Part shown: piece after piece, positions 1 through 10,700 of the stretch
How the letters are laid out: every line of letters begins with the position of its first letter
Position numbering within the stretch: the first letter of the stretch is position 1
DNA from: Arcuatula senhousia
Taxonomy: Eukaryota > Mollusca > Bivalvia > Mytilida > Mytilidae
Length of the DNA: 64,000 nucleotides
NCBI GenBank assembly: GCA_963971305.1
Contig: OZ020306.1
Coordinates: forward strand, 34,989,512 to 35,053,511
Direction: 5' to 3'
Made by a program: the position numbers and the translations under genes
The notes under the pieces: model-generated
Told to the model about the DNA's origin: nothing
What the model saw: the letters and a program-made list of their open reading frames with translations, nothing else
Database searches by the model: none

Positions 1-1300
1 TTTGTTTAAACCTTTCATCTGAACACTTAGCCTATGACATAAACAAAAGTTTGACTGGGTATCAACAAAGTAAAAATGAGTCAATTGCAAAAAATGTGTG
101 TCAAATAAGGATATTTTACATTTCTATTGTACTTTGTATTTAAGAAATTATATTTTCCCTTTTATTATACCCCACAAACAAACTAGGGGTATATTTAGGA
201 TTCCTTGTATATTCTTCATACCTTTTTCAGTGGTAGTCCTGATAGGCAAAACTGCTCATGTCAAACAATTTTCCATTGTCAGGGAGCTATCAATCATCAT
301 GTGGTGTCCTCTGCCTGCAGTGTCACCAAATTTCATTTTCAATTTCCTAAGAAACTACATTTTGCGGGGTCTTGATATTTGGAATTATATGTTGTCAAGC
401 AGCAACCACAGGTCTTTTGTGATGGCTGTTTTCCTTTTCAGATTTTATTTCAATTTGTATTTTTAGACTCAGTATAAATAAAAATCTGTCAGAGTTGAAA
501 TTTACAGGATTTCATTAAACAAGAAGTTGGTGAGCAACAGACGTGAAATCAAATCCTACATTATGGGACCCAATGATGATGCTTTATACCAAATATCAAG
601 AGGCTGTGATGAGTAGTTGCTGAGAAAACGGTTACAAAACATTTTCCCCCACCTGTCTTAGTCTGACAGCAACCCAACATTTACCATATTCCCTATTTTC
701 GTAAATAGTGAGTTATCTCCCATTTACAAGAGTTGTCCTCCATAATGGTAAGTATATTACATTGCAATGAACAGGAAAAATAAGGTTTTGATTTTTTTAA
801 ACTTATTTAGAGGGCTTAGCAGACCCTATTAAATCAGGAAAACATATTATAGACCTTTTTTCAAAATAATCATATTTTACATTTGGACATATTAAAAAAG
901 AAATGCAGAAAAACTTATTATTAATATAAAATAAAAAAGGGAAGATAACTCTGCTAATGGTAGATAACTCACAATATACAAAAAATGGAATTATAGCCCT
1001 GGATTTTTTACTCCACGAAATCTGGCCAAAAAAGGAGATGGGTCACCATTGGTTTGCACTCCATCTGTATGCTACCCTAGTACAAATGTATTCTGTTCCA
1101 TATTTGTGTAAAAGCCATTCCTCTAGAACTACTTAACCAATTACTATGGATTCATTTATTTCCAGGGCTACCAATTTTCCTTGTTTGATGAAAAAAAGTC
1201 AGTTCTTGGTTTCTTAAATTCATGGTTCTGAAGACTACAGCATACAGATCTTTAAACAGCTGTTCTTGTAGTATCAAACTTCGTGGATCAAGACCACCCA
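1..1300. other. AT-rich non-coding stretch
   Basis: No convincing gene is seen. Positions 166-193 form a small hairpin (TATACCCC paired with GGGGTATA, 12-nt loop) of the kind often found at the ends of short mobile repeats. The open frame across roughly 98-466 has no recognisable domain and a composition like its surroundings, so it is not called as a gene. The part from about 480 belongs to a dispersed repeat listed separately. Confidence 0.5.
480..660 (+). repeat. Dispersed repeat family D, copy 1
   Basis: This stretch shares a run of phrases (an AATCTGTCA start, GAAATCAAATCC, a GATGCT..TA.ACCAAATAT core and TAGTTGCTGA near the end) with 21,120-21,290 and 31,880-32,050, all in the same orientation. 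The three copies are diverged from each other, which suggests an old interspersed family. No open frame or terminal repeat was recognised. Confidence 0.55.
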
Positions 1301-1310
1301 TGAAAACTAA

Positions 1311-1970
1311 CAAGAGGCTCCCAGGAGCCTAAATCGCTCACCTGGTCTTGATGTCAACCCTATATTTTGTAGAGCTAAATTAGCTGAACATTGAAGCAAG
1401 TTACAGTTTTTCTTGATCTTATCATCTACTATAGTTTTCATTCTATAGGCCAAAAACACGAAAAACCGTTATTTTAGGGGTCGTAACCACTATAAGGGTC
1501 ATCTGACAACTTCGACCCTATGGATGGAGACTTTTATAGAGCTTTCTGCACTGAACATTTAAGCAAGCAACAGCTTTTCTCTATCTGCTATAGTTTTCAT
1601 TCTAAAGGCCAAAACATGAAAAAAACATCATTTTAGGGGCCGTAACCCCTATAAGGAGTCATTTGACAACTTCGATCCTATGGAGACTTTTGTAGAGCTT
1701 TCTGCACTGAACATTTAAGCAAGCAACAGCTTTTCTCTATCTGCTATAGTTTTCTTTCTATAGGCCAAAAACATGAAAAAACATAATTTTAGGGGCCTTA
1801 CCCCTATAAGGGGTCATCTGACAACTTCGACCCTATGGAGACTTTTGTAGAGCTAAATTAGCTAAACATTTAAGCAAGCAACAGCTTTTCTCTATATGCA
1901 ATAGTTTTCATACTATAGAGCAAAAACATGAAACAAGAGGCTCCCAGGAGCCTGAATCGCTCACCTGGTC
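1311..1970 (-). repeat. ~155-bp tandem repeat block (family P) between two AGGCTCC hairpins
   Basis: Two copies of a short hairpin (AGGCTCC-CA-GGAGCCT, at 1315-1330 and 1938-1953), each followed by a CGCTCACCTGGTC phrase, bracket about three diverged copies of a unit near 155 bp. The unit contains GAACATTTAAGCAAGCAAC and GGGGTCATCTGACAAC phrases and is the same one that forms the large array at 23.4-25.9 kb. The block resembles the bivalve 'pearl'-type elements, which have a tandem core between conserved ends. That assignment is inference. Confidence 0.65.
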
Positions 1971-2099
1971 CATACAAATCTCTATTTTAAGGCATATCAT
2001 CCTAAAAGTAATGCATGTATTTACAAGAATGTATTTAGCAACATTTGGGACAGATGGACATATGAACACACCAGACACTATATGCACCTTTTATCATAG

Positions 2100-2600
2100 A
2101 TATGGCATAAAAGCTTTTCATTTATTTAAGCCAGTAATTTCCTCTAATTGAAAGTTTTTATTTTGTGTGTGTGTGTATACAATTTTTGAGCGTTTAAAGA
2201 GTCATAATCCTGAAAGAGGTTATCAGACAACTTTGTATAACGAAGACAGACAGATGAACGCACCAGACACTATATGTACCTTCTATCATAGATATGGCAT
2301 AAAAGCTTTTCATTTAATTAAGCCAGTAATTTCCTCTAATTGAAAGTTTTTATTTTGTGTGTGTGTGTGTATACAATTGTTGAGCGTTTAAAGGGTCATA
2401 ATCTTGAAAGAAGTTATATTATCAGACAACTTTGTATAACAAAGACTTTTGAAAAGCTTTTAATGAGCAACTACAGCTTTTCTCTATATAATTTTCAATC
2501 TAGAAGCAGAAAATACAATATCTTAAATCTTTTAATGGAGATAACCTCTCAAAAGGGATCATCTGACAACTTTGGCCTATTAGACTTTCGTAGAGCTTAA
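2100..2600 (+). repeat. Tandem duplication, ~192-bp period, with GT microsatellites
   Basis: A segment containing ATATGGCATAAAAGCTTTTC, AGCCAGTAATTTCCTC and a (GT)n run occurs twice, the marker AAAAGC lying at 2109 and 2301. A further, more diverged copy of the ~155-bp family P unit follows. The frame open across the second copy is an effect of the repeat and not a gene. Confidence 0.55.
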
Positions 2601-3104
2601 TGAACTCAACATTTGTGTTTTTGAAATTATGTGCCTGCAATAGCTTTCATCATATTTGCCAAAAACACAATTTCAACTATTTAAGGGGTATACTCCCTAA
2701 AAGAGTCATTTGACAGCTTTGGTTTTGTGGAAACTTTTATCGAGCTTAATGATTTATAGTCAAGTACTAGTATACACTTGGCTTAATGAACAAAAAGATC
2801 AACCTGAAGTGTGACAAATAAACATAGAAACAGATTTTGTGAGACAATTAAATACAACCTTTTATTTTATATAATCTCAGAGTTGGTATTATAAGATTCA
2901 TGAAAATAATGTGAAACTGATTTAAAACACAGACTGAAGAACTATATGGCATACAAAAGGAAAAGAGAATGTTATTAACAATGCTACATTATAGTTTTAT
3001 TTCATTTAATTGAATTGTACAATTAAGAAGTCTATCAGAATGATTATCTAAAACTATCACAATAAATTATCTAACAAATTAGTTCATAAAATGATAATAA
3101 TAAC

Positions 3105-3143
3105 CATAGACCTGTATATAAATATATAATATACAGGTCTATG
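3105..3143. repeat. Perfect 15-bp hairpin
   Basis: The 15 bases CATAGACCTGTATAT at 3105-3119 are followed after a 9-nt loop by their exact reverse complement at 3129-3143. The flanks (ATAATAATAAC and TAATAACATAAT) are AT-rich. It could be the remains of a small palindromic element. No role is known. Confidence 0.7.
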
Positions 3144-3307
3144 TAATAACATAATTTTCCACTTGCATTTTTGTTACACTTAACTGGAGAAAAAAAAACT
3201 ACTACTATAATATCTCATGCGTTATAAGACATAAAAAATACAATAGGATTGTCTATCATTAAAAAATACACAACATTTTAAGCAATTAGCAGAATAACAC
3301 TAAACAT

Positions 3308-3589
3308 TTAATTTGTTGATTCATCTGAACCATTTTTTGTGAAAATTAAATGGTATGTACACATGTATCGAATTAGTACTGTTCCATTAGTATATGTTGA
3401 ACTTTTGAAATAGTTAGTATTCGAAGTTTTAGAGTCAGTTTTACTCAACGTTCCATTTGATCCATTGTATTTGGAAGTCCAAACTTTGTGGTAACTTTTT
3501 GTCCCATCACCAATACAGTTTATAGAATAAATGTCCGCTCTGATTGCCCGAAAAATATTTTTCATCCATCCGGAATTTTTACAAAGGTT
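3308..3589 (-). CDS. Possible terminal coding exon of an unidentified gene
   Basis: On the minus strand a pyrimidine-rich tract ending TTACTTATAG sits directly before 3589, a good 3' splice site. From there one frame is open to a stop at 3308 and encodes about 93 residues. The peptide begins NLCKNSGW and includes CIGDGTKSYHKVWTSKYNG. It is rich in Ser, Thr, Asn and Lys, has a few cysteines, and ends SDESTN. Codon content looks less AT-biased than the surroundings. I recognise no family. The rest of the gene would lie at higher coordinates, but the Helitron begins about 900 bp away, so the upstream exons may be remote or lost. Confidence 0.35.
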   Translation of the reverse strand, partial: NLCKNSGWMKNIFRAIRADIYSINCIGDGTKSYHKVWTSKYNGSNGTLSKTDSKTSNTNYFKSSTYTNGTVLIRYMCTYHLIFTKNGSDESTN

Positions 3590-4497
3590 CTATAAGTAAT
3601 ACAATACAGTAAGAGTAAAGTAAATAATTTCTTGCACAAGTGGTTAAAACAAAACTTTATTTTATAAATATAAGAATCCTTTGCTTGGTGTTTTAAGACA
3701 ATTTTAAAAATGTCAAATCTGCAAGTTTAAACATTTAAGAGAAATTGTTGCAAGGACTTAAATTGGAATAATTATTTGAGCATCATGGTTAAATCTGTCC
3801 AGTCTTAATTATCATGATTATCAGGGTTTTTCATATAGTCTACTTCTTTCTAGTTTTTGTTTTACTTTAACCCTGTTTTTTGTTGATTGCTTCAATCATA
3901 TACAATTGATATTTCATCCCATGAATGCTTATTGTTGTAAATGTTCATACATTTCACTTCCCCAAAAAGTCCTTGAAAACAATTCCTGGAAATGAAATGT
4001 CTGAAATCTTGCAAATATAACAGTTTAATTTATTTCTTATTCAGTATACGACATCCAAGGTTTTACATTTACATTGTATAAAAACACAAATGAAAAATGC
4101 AAATCAACTTGCAAAAAGTATATATATGTATATAGTTTGATGGATATGCCACATGTGCAAATGTGTGCATAAGAAACAAAATATTGGTTTTGAAATGACA
4201 TGATGATACAAGTGGTCTCTACATTTACATGAATCAATACTTCTTTGCAAACAGTAGTAGACCATGTTGAATGAAGAGTTTTAAAAATTGCAACTTCATT
4301 AATTGGGTATTTATGAAAACCACAGTTTAACTAACAAAAGTTTAAAAGCTGATTTCAAGATAAAAATTGAAATGCCAAGCAAGTGAGTAATAAAAATGGC
4401 GTAAACATGTAACAAAAATGCAAGCAGAAAGAAACAACTTGAAACTATAAGTAACAAGGTTTTTTTTGTATTATATAAGCATCGAAAGACGAAACGG
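3590..4497. other. AT-rich stretch without recognised features
   Basis: No gene or strong repeat is seen between the possible exon and the downstream end of the Helitron. The short minus-strand frame around 4037-4237 looks random, with no domain and a composition like its flanks. Confidence 0.4.
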
Positions 4498-4609
4498 ACA
4501 GGTTGGGGTCAGTAAGGGGGCATTTAGGTACTCTGTATATACAGTTAATGAGAAATATAAAACAATTGAAGAAAAGATTAATGCAACCCCCATTTTAACC
4601 CCAACCTGT
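4498..4609. repeat. Subterminal inverted repeat 3' of the Helitron gene
   Basis: ACAGGTTGGGGT at 4498-4509 is the exact reverse complement of ACCCCAACCTGT at 4598-4609. An imperfect extension of about 15 more bases carries GGGGGCAT on one side and ATGCAACCCCC on the other. It lies about 130-240 bp beyond the stop codon of the Rep-helicase gene. It is probably part of the Helitron 3' end. Confidence 0.55.
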
Positions 4610-4652
4610 ACAATTATTTGAGTGGAAACCCATCAATAAACAATAACCACTC

Positions 4653-4693
4653 TAAGAACATTTGAGGTTGTTAAACAACCTCAAATGTTCTTA
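4653..4693. repeat. Strong hairpin just downstream of the Helitron stop codon
   Basis: TAAGAACATTTGAGGTTGT (4653-4671) and its perfect 19-base complement (4675-4693) are separated by three bases. The structure ends 45 bp past the stop codon of the Rep-helicase gene, which is on the minus strand. A second weak stem (GAGTGG near 4620 with CCACTC at 4647-4652) follows. Helitrons usually carry a hairpin near the 3' end that helps terminate transposition. This hairpin is longer than the typical Helitron hairpin. Confidence 0.7.
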
Positions 4694-4738
4694 AAAATCG
4701 TCAGCGGGTTTTACAATTATTTATTTATTATCCACCTC

Positions 4739-7700
4739 TTACATTGAATCAGCTGCTATATAAACAATTTGATGATCAGACCAATAAGCATCTAGCACAT
4801 CTGTGTGGAAGCGAAAATCTGCACTTTTATTAACAAAAATGTGATCCAATAATGTTGTATACAACCTAGTTGGTTTGGTAACAATTTGTGAGCACATAAA
4901 TGTTTCAGACATAAAATTGAGGAAGTTTGTTTGCCCTGACAACAAATCAAAATTAAAATCCCCAATTATAAAAAGATTTTTGTTTTGAAAGTCCAAGATA
5001 GGGAAGAGATTGGAAAGAAAACCATCTTTTAAATTTTGAAGAGAACATTCTGGTCCTCTGTAAACAACCACTACTTGAAAGAGTCCTTTGCTGGGTGATA
5101 TAATTTCCACTAGTAAAAATTCTAATGTTGGTGTTGAGTATGATAATTCTCTTTGAAGAACACAATCATTTTTTATGTAGACAACAAGGCCATGTGGAGG
5201 TCTAAAACCTGCATTTGTTTGATGTTGATCAAGTCTTATGGGTGGTAGAAATCCAGCTATCAAGTAATCCTCTGTATTATCTGAATGAATCAATCTTGAC
5301 TCTGCAATACCAATCACATCTGCATCAAGAATGCTTGGATCTGCTCTTACATCTTTATAATGTGCATGGAATGATCTGGCATTGTTAAAAATTACCTTGA
5401 ACTTTTCACTTGGTAAATTATACAGTGGTGTAAAACACAGAGAGAGAACTGCTTCAGATTTTAACCTATCAATTTCATCCTTAACATTGTCTGAAACAGA
5501 GATTTTTTCTTGGTTTAAACTAAGGATCTGTAATCCAGACAAACTGGTAACTCTGCTTAATGCAACATAATGGATGTGAGGGATTTTTCCTTTACATTTT
5601 GAGTCAAGACTGACAACCACTTGTTTTAAAGTATCACCTTGTGACTTGTGGATGGTTTTTCCAGCAGATGGTCGAAGAGGCATCTGGATACGCTCAAAGT
5701 TTTTTAGTCGATAACCAAACGATCGCTTAATGTCAAAAACTGGTGTCCATGTTTTGTCTATATTTTGATGGAACAGATGACTATACTTTTTCCTTGTTTT
5801 TATTCCAACTTTTTCATCATCAAATTGGACCCATACAATACTTGGTCTTGGTGTCTTCGTCTTGTATTCAAATGATTTCACTTCACAAGAAGAGCCATTG
5901 GTCAAACCATCTGTAACATCTATATTTGCTGTAAGATCATACTTCATTCCAACTACAAGCTCTACTTCTTGTGCTAAATTTGCTGTGTCAGATTGCTTTT
6001 GAGGTAATGAACTGATGAGTTTTGCTTTGACAGCTTGGGACAAGTCTCCAACCACAGAGTCAACAGCTTTAACAGTCACTTTCTCAGATGTCAATGAAGT
6101 AGTAAACCTGTTGTTATATTGATCAACAAGGTTATTTTCTACAAATAAATGAGTGCTGTGTTTTTGGTAAGATGCATCATCAGCTGTAACCACCCTAGTA
6201 TTTAAAATTGCAAAATCATTGTCATTGAGATTATTTTGTCTTAATCTGTTAAGCAATTCTGCAAACTCGAGATCATCTTTCTGTCTCATTATCTGTGTAA
6301 GCTCATGCATCTTAAACAAATCTTTCCACAAATTTGGAGCCAGAGCAGAGATGCCTTTGCTGAGATCCTGAAAAATCCAACCATCAAATACCGGCTTCAG
6401 TTGGAAAAAATCTCCGATCGCAATAACACTAACACCTCCAAATACCTGATTGTTTCCTTTGATTTTTCTCAATCTAGTGTCTAAAAGTGAAAACATTTTG
6501 TTTCCAACCATAGAAATCTCATCAATCATTACTACTGATAAATTTCTGTACTTCATTCTAAGTGTATTCAGAACATCACATGACAGAGATTGATCTAACC
6601 CTTTATTCGGCTGTATCTGAAAAGCATTATGAATTGTCAACCCATTAATATTATAAGCAGCTTTACCTGTAGGAGCACATAAGAGAATTCTAATATCATC
6701 AGGGTCCTCACCTTCTTTAGAACACAAATACCTATGGAGAGCTTGAAACAATGCTTTTACAACAACTGACTTTCCTACACCTGCACCACCTGTCAGAAAC
6801 AGATGCAAAGGGTCAGACTTTGATTTAATCCATGTAAGTACATGTAAGAAGAATTCTCTTTGCTGTTGATTCAAAGATCTAACTAACCCATAATAATCAG
6901 CATCATCCATACGATTGGCATGATTCATGACTTCTACTGTTCTAGCTGCTACACCAACCTCTTCTGATAGGTCATAATGTCTATGTTCTGTTGGTCTATC
7001 TGGGTTGAAATGCACATACTGATCTGCTTCTTTTGATCCTTCTTCAGCATCTTCAAGCTCTACTTGCTGTGTTCCAGGAGCTATTTCATCATACTGATGG
7101 CAGTCATTTTCTGCATCTGCAATTGCTTTATCCAATTTTTCAGCATTATGTTCATACTGTCTTGCTTTGTTCTCTACAATTCTATGAACACTATTGTACA
7201 TACTTTCATAAGTTTCCTTTCCTGCCTTTAAATCAACTTGTTCATTTCTCCAAGGATAAAAAAGAAGTAAACGTTCTCGGAAATAGTTTTCAGAGTCTGT
7301 TTTTCTGTTGTATCTAACATACCTGATGACCCTTGGTGATTTTCGTTGTCGAATAACTATTCCATTTTTTAGAGTAATGTTGATCTTTTTATCATTCTCT
7401 TCTGTAATTTCTAACTCTTCATCAGTTTCATACTCATTCTCTGACTGGCTTTTGTTTTGTTCCTCATCTGAAGTTGGATATTTCACTTCAAGTTGGGAAA
7501 TGTAGTCAGCAAGACACCAGTTTTGCAGCTGAGATGGGCGCTTTGCATAACGTTTTATGTCATTGTTAGATTCAATATCAGTAGAATCAGGTGACAGTTT
7601 CTCTAGTTGTGATGCTGATTTTAGCAAAAATGTCCTTTGATCAGGTGGAGAAGTATTTATAAAAACAACCTGTCTAGTTGCCTTTGTCAGTGGTATTTGT

Positions 7701-10700
7701 AATGTCAAATATACTGCCTCTTGGGCACATGTTTCAACTGCATTGGTGAAATAATTTCCAATGTGACGTACTTGTCGCTTCAAGTCAAAATTACCCTCTC
7801 TTGCCTCTTTTGCAGCTTGGTCAAGCAATCCACTCATTCCTTTTTGTGATTTGCTTATGTATGAAACAATGTATACAGCACATGCATATGGATCTAAAAC
7901 AAACTGCAGATCATGATTTGCTTTCCATGCTGGCAATAGAGCTTTCATGTAAGGATTAACCCTAACTTCATTAGGCTTTCTCTTAAGGAACACTTTTGCA
8001 CATGATAAATTGCTTCTGATTGCTTTCAGATAGTCTTCCCGACTTAATTGTAAAAGATCAAGAAATTCCTCAAAAGACATGTTTTCAATATTTTCCATTG
8101 TATGAAGTGAATCTATCTTGATTTGAACTTCCTTATAAATTGCTTTATACTTTTCAACATCTTCAACTAATGGTTCTAAAATAACTGTTTTATCTAAAGG
8201 CGGCAATGGAAACCCAAAGCGACATATTGGTTGACCTTTTGATCTGCATGTCTTTGAATGTTTGTGAACTTGCAAACTAACCAAATCAGATGGTGCAGAT
8301 GACAGAGAACAACTAATATATTTGTCAATGAACTGAACTATGTCTTCATTGGAATTTTGTTCATAAATAGGTGCATTTTCAATCCACACTAACATATGAA
8401 TATGGGGAGAACCTCTTTGCTGAAATTCAACACGATAGAAATAGTCTATCACTCTTCCTATAGGGTCATGATCACTCATCAACACAGTGTTTATGAATTG
8501 TTGGACCCTATAATCAAAAAACCTAGAACAAGTCACTGGATCTTTCTGTACCAGTTTGGATTTTGTATTCCAATCCATTTGGTCTAATTCTTCATCAGAA
8601 TAGCTTTTACCATCATTTAACTGTCCAAGTATTCTGAGCAAATCCTTCCAATTAGTATCTGCAGAAGAAAAAGAACCAAACCATGTGGGCAAACCTAACT
8701 GTCTTATCATTGCAAACACATCTTTTTTTCTCTTCTCCAGGTACACAGGAGAATTTCTCAATGATCTGAAAATGTAGTATCCTTCATCCAACTTGACAAT
8801 ATCATTTACAGTTGAAGGGTTCAAGAAATCTCTCACAGTCCATTTCTTTCCTTCTGATTTACATCTCCGTAATGCAAGGTTTACTCTATCACTAATGTGT
8901 TTCATTTGTATTTTTTTTAACTTAAAAAATAAATTTGGAACTGACTGAGCAACCCTTCTATCTGCAGATCTCAATTCCCATTTCACAATATCTGTATAAT
9001 GCACAGGAACTAATCTTTCTTTGTTATCAGGTCTTCTTTGACCACAAAAAAGTGTTGGGAATGCTAAATACTCAGCATCTGTATCACTATATAGACTCAA
9101 TGGTCTCTGTCCTTCTCCTGGAGCAAAAACATACTGGGAACCACCTGCGCTACTTTCATCTAGAACTTCATCTAGTAGTGTGTCAGTATTTCCTGCATGA
9201 AGATTGTCCTCGTTTATTTCATCAAAGCCGTCATTTTGGTCTGCATGTTCATTTTCATTAATTGAATTATTAACATCATCACTTTCATCATTGTTTTGTG
9301 CAGCAGTGATTTCTTGGAGCCAGTTTTGATCTATTTGTACACCTGATTCTTTGTACATGTTACTTGTTTGCATAAGATAATGCAATGCTCTTAGTACTGT
9401 GAAAGGTCTGACATTTTCACTGAAATCACACTTGTTATAGGACAGCTTTTTCTTAAGTTTAACTGCTATTGTACCGGATGATTCAAAAGTATGAGGAAGT
9501 GAATTAATTGTTGGTTGTACGTCTACAGGTACATTAACAACATTTCCCTTTACAGAAAGTTGGCCTCCTCGAGGTAACATTCGAATTTGCATAAAAGGTA
9601 TCCTCAAAGACAATAACCGTTCTTCCAATGGATAAAGATTCAACTCTATTGGTTTTGCAGGAAATCCCATTTTATTGGCAATAGATAGTCTTGGTACTTT
9701 ATTTCGCCGTATCGATTCAATACATGTATTGCAAATCCACTCCATGTCATTAACAGATTTTCGGTTTGTGAAACATTGCTTCATATCATCTTTGGCAGTC
9801 TGTTTTATCCTACTAGCATTTGTGACTGAATCACTGAACCATGTCTGATGGCATGATGTGCAAATATATGTAGGACCATGCAACATTTTTTGGTGAAATA
9901 TATCAATACAATGTTGTAAAGAAGATCCAGTTTGTCTTTGCTTCTTCAGTTTATTTTCACGACAAACAAAATCTTTGTTTTGTCTTTTCTGACTCTTAAA
10001 GAGTGTTTCATATGTTTTATTCTTCAATCGATTTCTATTTCTAGAGGATTGCTTGGAAATCCTTTCTTTGTCTTTCACTTGATCATTTCCTCTTACTTTC
10101 CTTTTATTTTCAAGTTCTAATTGCCTGACATCATCATCTTCTCTAGCTTTTTGTCTTGCTTCTCTGTCTCTTACTCTTTCATTTGATCTATATATTAAAT
10201 CCTCTCTTCTTAACCTTTTGTCTTCAGCTTCTTGCTGTCTGACATCATCATCTTCTCTAGCTTTTCTTTTCTTGTCTTGTTCTTTTTGTCTGACATCATC
10301 GTCTTCTCTAGCTTTTCTTTTCTTGTCTAGTTCTTTTTGTCTGACATCATCATCTTCTCTAACTTTCTGTCTTGCTTTTTTGTCTCGTGCTCTTTCACAT
10401 GATCTATATATTAAATCCTCTCTTCTTAACCTTTTGTCTTCAACTTCTTGTTGTCTGACATCATCATCTTCTCTAGCTTTTCTTTTCTTGTCTAGTTCTT
10501 TTTGTCTGACATCATCATCTTCTCTGGCTTTTCTTTTCTTGTCTAGTTCTTTTTGTCTGACATCATCATCTTCTCTAGCTTTTCTTTTCTTGTCTAGTTC
10601 TTGTTGCCTAACATCAGCATCTTCTCTAGCTTTTCTTTTCTTGTCTAGTTCATATTGTCTGACATCATCATCTTCTCTAGCAATTCTTTTAGCATTAACA

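Noticed and set aside
98..466. 122-codon frame at the window start
   Set aside because: Hydrophobic and AT-driven, overlaps a repeat-end hairpin and has no domain.
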